From Clarkia xantiana subsp. parviflora (Eukaryota; Streptophyta; Magnoliopsida; Myrtales; Onagraceae): a DNA stretch of 64,000 bases. The DNA is taken from contig JAPTYO010000007.1 of NCBI GenBank assembly GCA_036873135.1, positions 9,158,763 to 9,222,762 on the forward strand, read 5' to 3'. The position numbers and the translations under genes were made by a program. Numbering within the stretch: position 1 is the first letter of the stretch; each line of letters starts with the position of its first letter. A model generated the notes under the pieces. That model was given only the letters and a program-made list of their open reading frames with translations, had not been told where the DNA came from and made no database searches. Of the stretch, positions 60,528 through 64,000 are shown piece by piece.

Positions 60528-62342
60528 CGCGTACATACGTACGCGCTGAAAGATCAAAAGTTTATTTGTATGATTTTATTACTGCTGATGTGGTTAGTGG
60601 TCTACGTAAGTAAATACATAATCGTGTGCAATTCATGCATGACATATACAATATTATTTATGCATTTTATTTTGGGCATGCTGTATTTTGATGGCATCTT
60701 CATTTAGTTCTAGGAGGAGGGATTAATGAAGAAGTTGTAGTTGTCGGTCTTGGTTTATACTTTTTTAGGTGATGTTTATATATGTGAAGTGGTCTGAAGA
60801 ACAGTTCCAGGTGTTGTTTCCTTTCAACATTATTGTAATCTTGATTGTCATAGGGTCTGACATATCAATTCTTCGATATTTGTATATTGTATAAGTTGGT
60901 GCACTCTATTATTGATCTTGTGGGAATCATATACTATTATCATGCATTTATTTATGTCTATACCTATCTATATACATATAGGTTTGTTGTTCAGGTTCAG
61001 TTACTACATTTGAGAAGCTCTACTTTCAAAGAAAATGTGTAATTTTTTATTTATTTATAGTATAGTCGATATTATTTAATAAATTATAACGATTATAAAA
61101 CAATGTCAAAGCATATATGGTGGAATTTTGGATGAATTTAAGTGAGAAACAGTATAGCTGCTAATATAATCGGAAACCCAAAACAATACACAAATATATA
61201 AATAGTATTAGCCAAAGTAAATAACAAAATTAGTTTACATCATTAAATACCCTAATTGATACTTGGGTGACGATGACTGAGGAGGAATATGTCTGATTCA
61301 GCGGAACGATCAAAACCATAAAGAAGAACTGAGATTCCTTTAAAAAAAATCTAGTTAGCAATGGCTCTGTGCGACAAACAATATAAAAAATGACACTAAA
61401 TAAGATAAAATCACAGATAATCCAATCAACAAACAATAAAAACCACATAACGGGGTTGAAATTGGTTGAGATACCACAGAGGTAGACAAAGCTACCAGTG
61501 TATCCATGAACGAAAAACATTCGGGGCGACAAGCTCATGTTAGGGATGCCGAGAAAAAAAGCGCAGCTTGTCTTGAATGCGAAGTAGTTTAAAATAGTTG
61601 GATAAGTGTGAAACCATATCTAATTCTGAAGGGTGGATTCAGTTAACCATGTGGTCAATTATTTGAAAATTAAATTTGCGATTCTATAAAATTTGGTTCC
61701 CTACCGGAAGTGATAGATTTTAGTGGCCAAGATCACAATAAAACCCAAGGTGTAGATACAGACAGTAATCCCGTCGACGTTGTCGTTGGTGGAGATGATA
61801 GAAAGTATTTCAGAATCTGGCAGGGGAGGCGGCGGTAACAACATAATAACAATAAAGAAAGCATGATCATCAGGAACTAACCGATCAACTATGGAGAGTA
61901 TGTAGAGATATGACAATTGGTAATCTGGCGAAGTAACTAGAGATCGGGTGATAGCGGATGAGGAGCAGCCGGTTGAAGGAGAAGTTTCAGATTCGTCGGA
62001 TGAGAATTTTCAGACTTAGCGATAATAGGTGGTGGATGGAGTTTCCGTCTGTGGGTAATGTATATTTTTCAAATGTATATTAATATTTTTTGTTCAAAAT
62101 GAAAATATATAAGAAAATTATTTAATTTAATTCAACTTTAATAACTACAAATCTAAACTTTGAATTTAAAATTAAATTAAATTATAAAATAAACTGGAAA
62201 TTATAATCAACTACAAATACAACTGAATTCTTGTTACATTAGAAACATTAGAATATTTGCTAATCTAACGGTCACATTAGCTGCAAATGCTGCATACTAT
62301 TATAATTTTGTAGTTTTTTCTTTTAACTTTAACAAGTTAGTT
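60528..62342. other. 3' flank of the golgin gene and spacer
   Basis: The first few hundred bases should hold the golgin 3' UTR. Within 61230-61990 are two minus-strand frames described separately. The rest is AT-rich without supported features. Confidence 0.45.
61230..61995 (-). pseudogene. Possible membrane-protein gene remnant, unrecognised
   Basis: Two minus-strand open stretches (61916-61701 and 61538-61230) encode hydrophobic segments, for example GITVCIYTLGFIVILATKIY and PVMWFLLFVDWIICDFILFS, with a plausible CCG|GTAGGG donor near 61704. The region is less AT-rich than its flanks. I do not recognise the family, and no full gene model joins the two frames, so this could be a decayed gene or a chance open region. 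Confidence 0.25.
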
Positions 62343-63640
62343 AACTTTTAGGAAAATTTATGAAATTGCCCTCCTACGAAGTTGTAATTTGAAAAATGCC
62401 CTCCTAATAAAAATGAAATTTATGGAAATGCCCCGTCCCGCTGATAATATCAGCGGGATGAAAGTGACGTGTCACGTCCCGCTAACTGACACGCGTGATG
62501 ACTTATCATCACGCGTGTCAGCCGTCCCGCTGATATTATTAGCGGGATGAGAGTGACGTGTCAGCGGGACGTGACGTGTCCCGCTGACTGACACGCGTGA
62601 TGATAATGAAGTGTCGGAATTTGCGGTATGAATATAGGTTTTCGAGTGGAAACGGCGATCTGAGCAAGACCAATAGTAACTATTGGGTTTGACGTTTATC
62701 GGCAAAATTCCTTCGTTTAGAGGTCGAAATTTTCATTTTTATGTTTCTTCGGGTCTTTTTGTAATTTATCGGTTTTGTTAGGGTATGTTAGCAAGTTTCG
62801 GTTTTTGAGCTAGGTTAGGGTTTTTCTTTTCAGTAAACTATGTTAGCAGTCTTACATTCAGATTATTGATATATAAAAAAAAAAACTGAGGTTTTCCTCT
62901 ACGTTGAGTCAATTCTTCGGGTATTCTTAGAATCAACGAATTCTTGCGCCCTCTATCCATCAAATTCTTCGGGCATTCTAGTTGATTCTAGGGGAATACC
63001 GAGAATTTGATGGATAGAGGGCGCAAGAATTCGTTGATTCTAAGAATACCCGAAGAATTGACGCAAGGTAGAGGAAAACCTCATTTTTTTTCATATATCA
63101 ATAATCTGAATGTAAATGACGGCTAACATAGATTAAATACTGAAAAGAAAAACCCTAACCCTAGCTCAAAAACCGAAACTTGCTAACATACCCTAACAAA
63201 ACCGATAAATTACAAAAAGATCCGAAGAAACATAAAACTGCAAATTTCGACCTCTAAACGAAGGAATTTTGCCGATAAACGTCAAACCCAATAGTCTATT
63301 GGTCTTGCTCAGATTGCCGTTTCCACTCGAAAACCTATATTCATACCGCAAATTCCGACACTTCAACCACATCAGCGTGTCAGTCAGTGGGACAAGCCAT
63401 GTCCCGCTGACACGTCACTCTCATCCCGCTGATAATATCAGCGGGACGGCTGACACGCGTGATGACTTATCATCACGCGTGTCAGTCAGCGGAACACGTC
63501 ACGTCCCGCTGACACGTCACTTTCATCCCGCTGATATTATCAGCGGGACAGGGTATTTCCATAAATTCCATCTTTAGAAGGGCATTTTTCAAATTACAAC
63601 TTCTCTTAGGAGGGCAATTTCATAAATTTTCCTAACTTTT
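62343..63640. mobile_element. 1.28-kb foldback element (near-perfect inverted repeat)
   Basis: The element is 62350-63633. Its left half is the inverted copy of its right half over roughly 630 bases per arm, with a loop of a few tens of bases near 62970-63001. Termini are AGGAAAATTTATGAAATTGC and its complement. Flanks AACTTTT (62343-62349 and 63634-63640) form a possible 7-bp target duplication. Each arm also has shorter palindromes: GTCCCGCTGATAATATCAGC-type and TGACACGCGTGATGA...TCATCACGCGTGTCA. No protein gene is supported. It fits a foldback or MULE-like element with very long terminal inverted repeats. Confidence 0.9.
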
Positions 63641-64000
63641 ACTTGACATTATGCGGCTGATTTTGTCCATCGGAACTGCACCCGATTAGAGTTGACATTA
63701 TGCGGCTCAATCCCATAGAGTTGATTTCTTACTCCAACAACTCGTTGAAAAAACGAAACAATCAAAACAAAAAATCACCTAAAAGCCGTACATCTTGTCC
63801 GAGTTTCCATTGAAAAAATAACAGTTACCAACTTCCATTTCCTCTCCATCCTTACCAACTAACTAACTATATTTTATGTTATTATTATTATTTTTTTTGC
63901 GCCAACTTATGTTATTATTTGATCCAACAAATTTGGTAATAGTTATAAAAAAAAAAGTTGGTAGTATACTATATACTATATATATTACTCTAGCTTTCTC
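63641..64000. other. Right-edge spacer, no gene seen
   Basis: AT-rich sequence with short A/T runs up to the window end. Confidence 0.5.

Noticed and set aside
62472..62705. Paired frames beginning MPINVKPNS in both arms of the foldback
   Set aside because: They are mirror copies created by the inverted repeat; low-complexity SRVSVSGT repeats reflect the small palindromes, not a protein family.

Overview
This is a stretch of nuclear DNA from a flowering plant, almost certainly a eudicot. Genes are split by GT-AG introns, intergenic DNA is AT-rich, and the encoded families are plant ones: an R2R3-MYB repressor, a group IIe WRKY, a PADRE/DUF4228 protein, major-latex-like proteins and PDR-type ABCG transporters. 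Plant transposons of every main class are present. The species cannot be fixed from the sequence alone.

Layout. 0-6.6 kb: last exon of a C2-type MYB repressor (+), a three-exon DUF4228 gene (+), and a small secreted IDA-like peptide precursor (+). 7.4-8.2 kb: a tRNA-derived SINE with a 17-bp target duplication and a degenerate GC-rich repeat. 9.1-11.85 kb: a complete nine-exon gene for the mitochondrial ATP synthase beta subunit (-). 14.2 kb: a proline-rich cell-surface protein (+). 16.8-23.4 kb: a transposon block made of a small Helitron, a solo LTR, and a 5.1-kb Helitron carrying broken exons of cycloeucalenol cycloisomerase. 24.9-32.6 kb: two Bet v 1/major-latex-like genes. The first is split by a 2.9-kb CACTA element in its intron; the second is a pseudogene. 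33.4-41.4 kb: a hAT-like element (8-bp target duplication) holding a 7.5-kb LTR retrotransposon (5-bp target duplication). That retrotransposon has a gag-like gene, no pol, and several tandem arrays. 42.1-44.4 kb: a complete six-exon ERD2 (KDEL receptor) gene (+), followed by a MULE-type MITE. 46.1-47.8 kb: a group IIe WRKY gene (-). 51.3-55.2 kb: the 3' half of a PDR/ABCG transporter, decayed, with an initiator tRNA-Met sequence antisense inside one intron and a second broken copy of its C-terminus downstream. 58.9-60.5 kb: a four-exon RAB6-interacting golgin (DUF662) gene (+). 62.35-63.63 kb: a 1.28-kb near-perfect foldback (palindromic) element.

The genes are unrelated housekeeping, signalling and defence-type genes and do not form a pathway. 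Five look intact and complete from start to stop: ATP synthase beta, ERD2, WRKY, golgin and DUF4228. The peptide precursor and the proline-rich protein are also open throughout. What is unusual lies in the mobile DNA: the nested insertions, the palindromic arrays in the LTRs, the duplicated gag module, the gene-fragment-carrying Helitron, the foldback element, and tiny retroposon footprints made of little more than a poly(A) tail. All coordinates were read by eye from the sequence. No similarity search or folding program was run.
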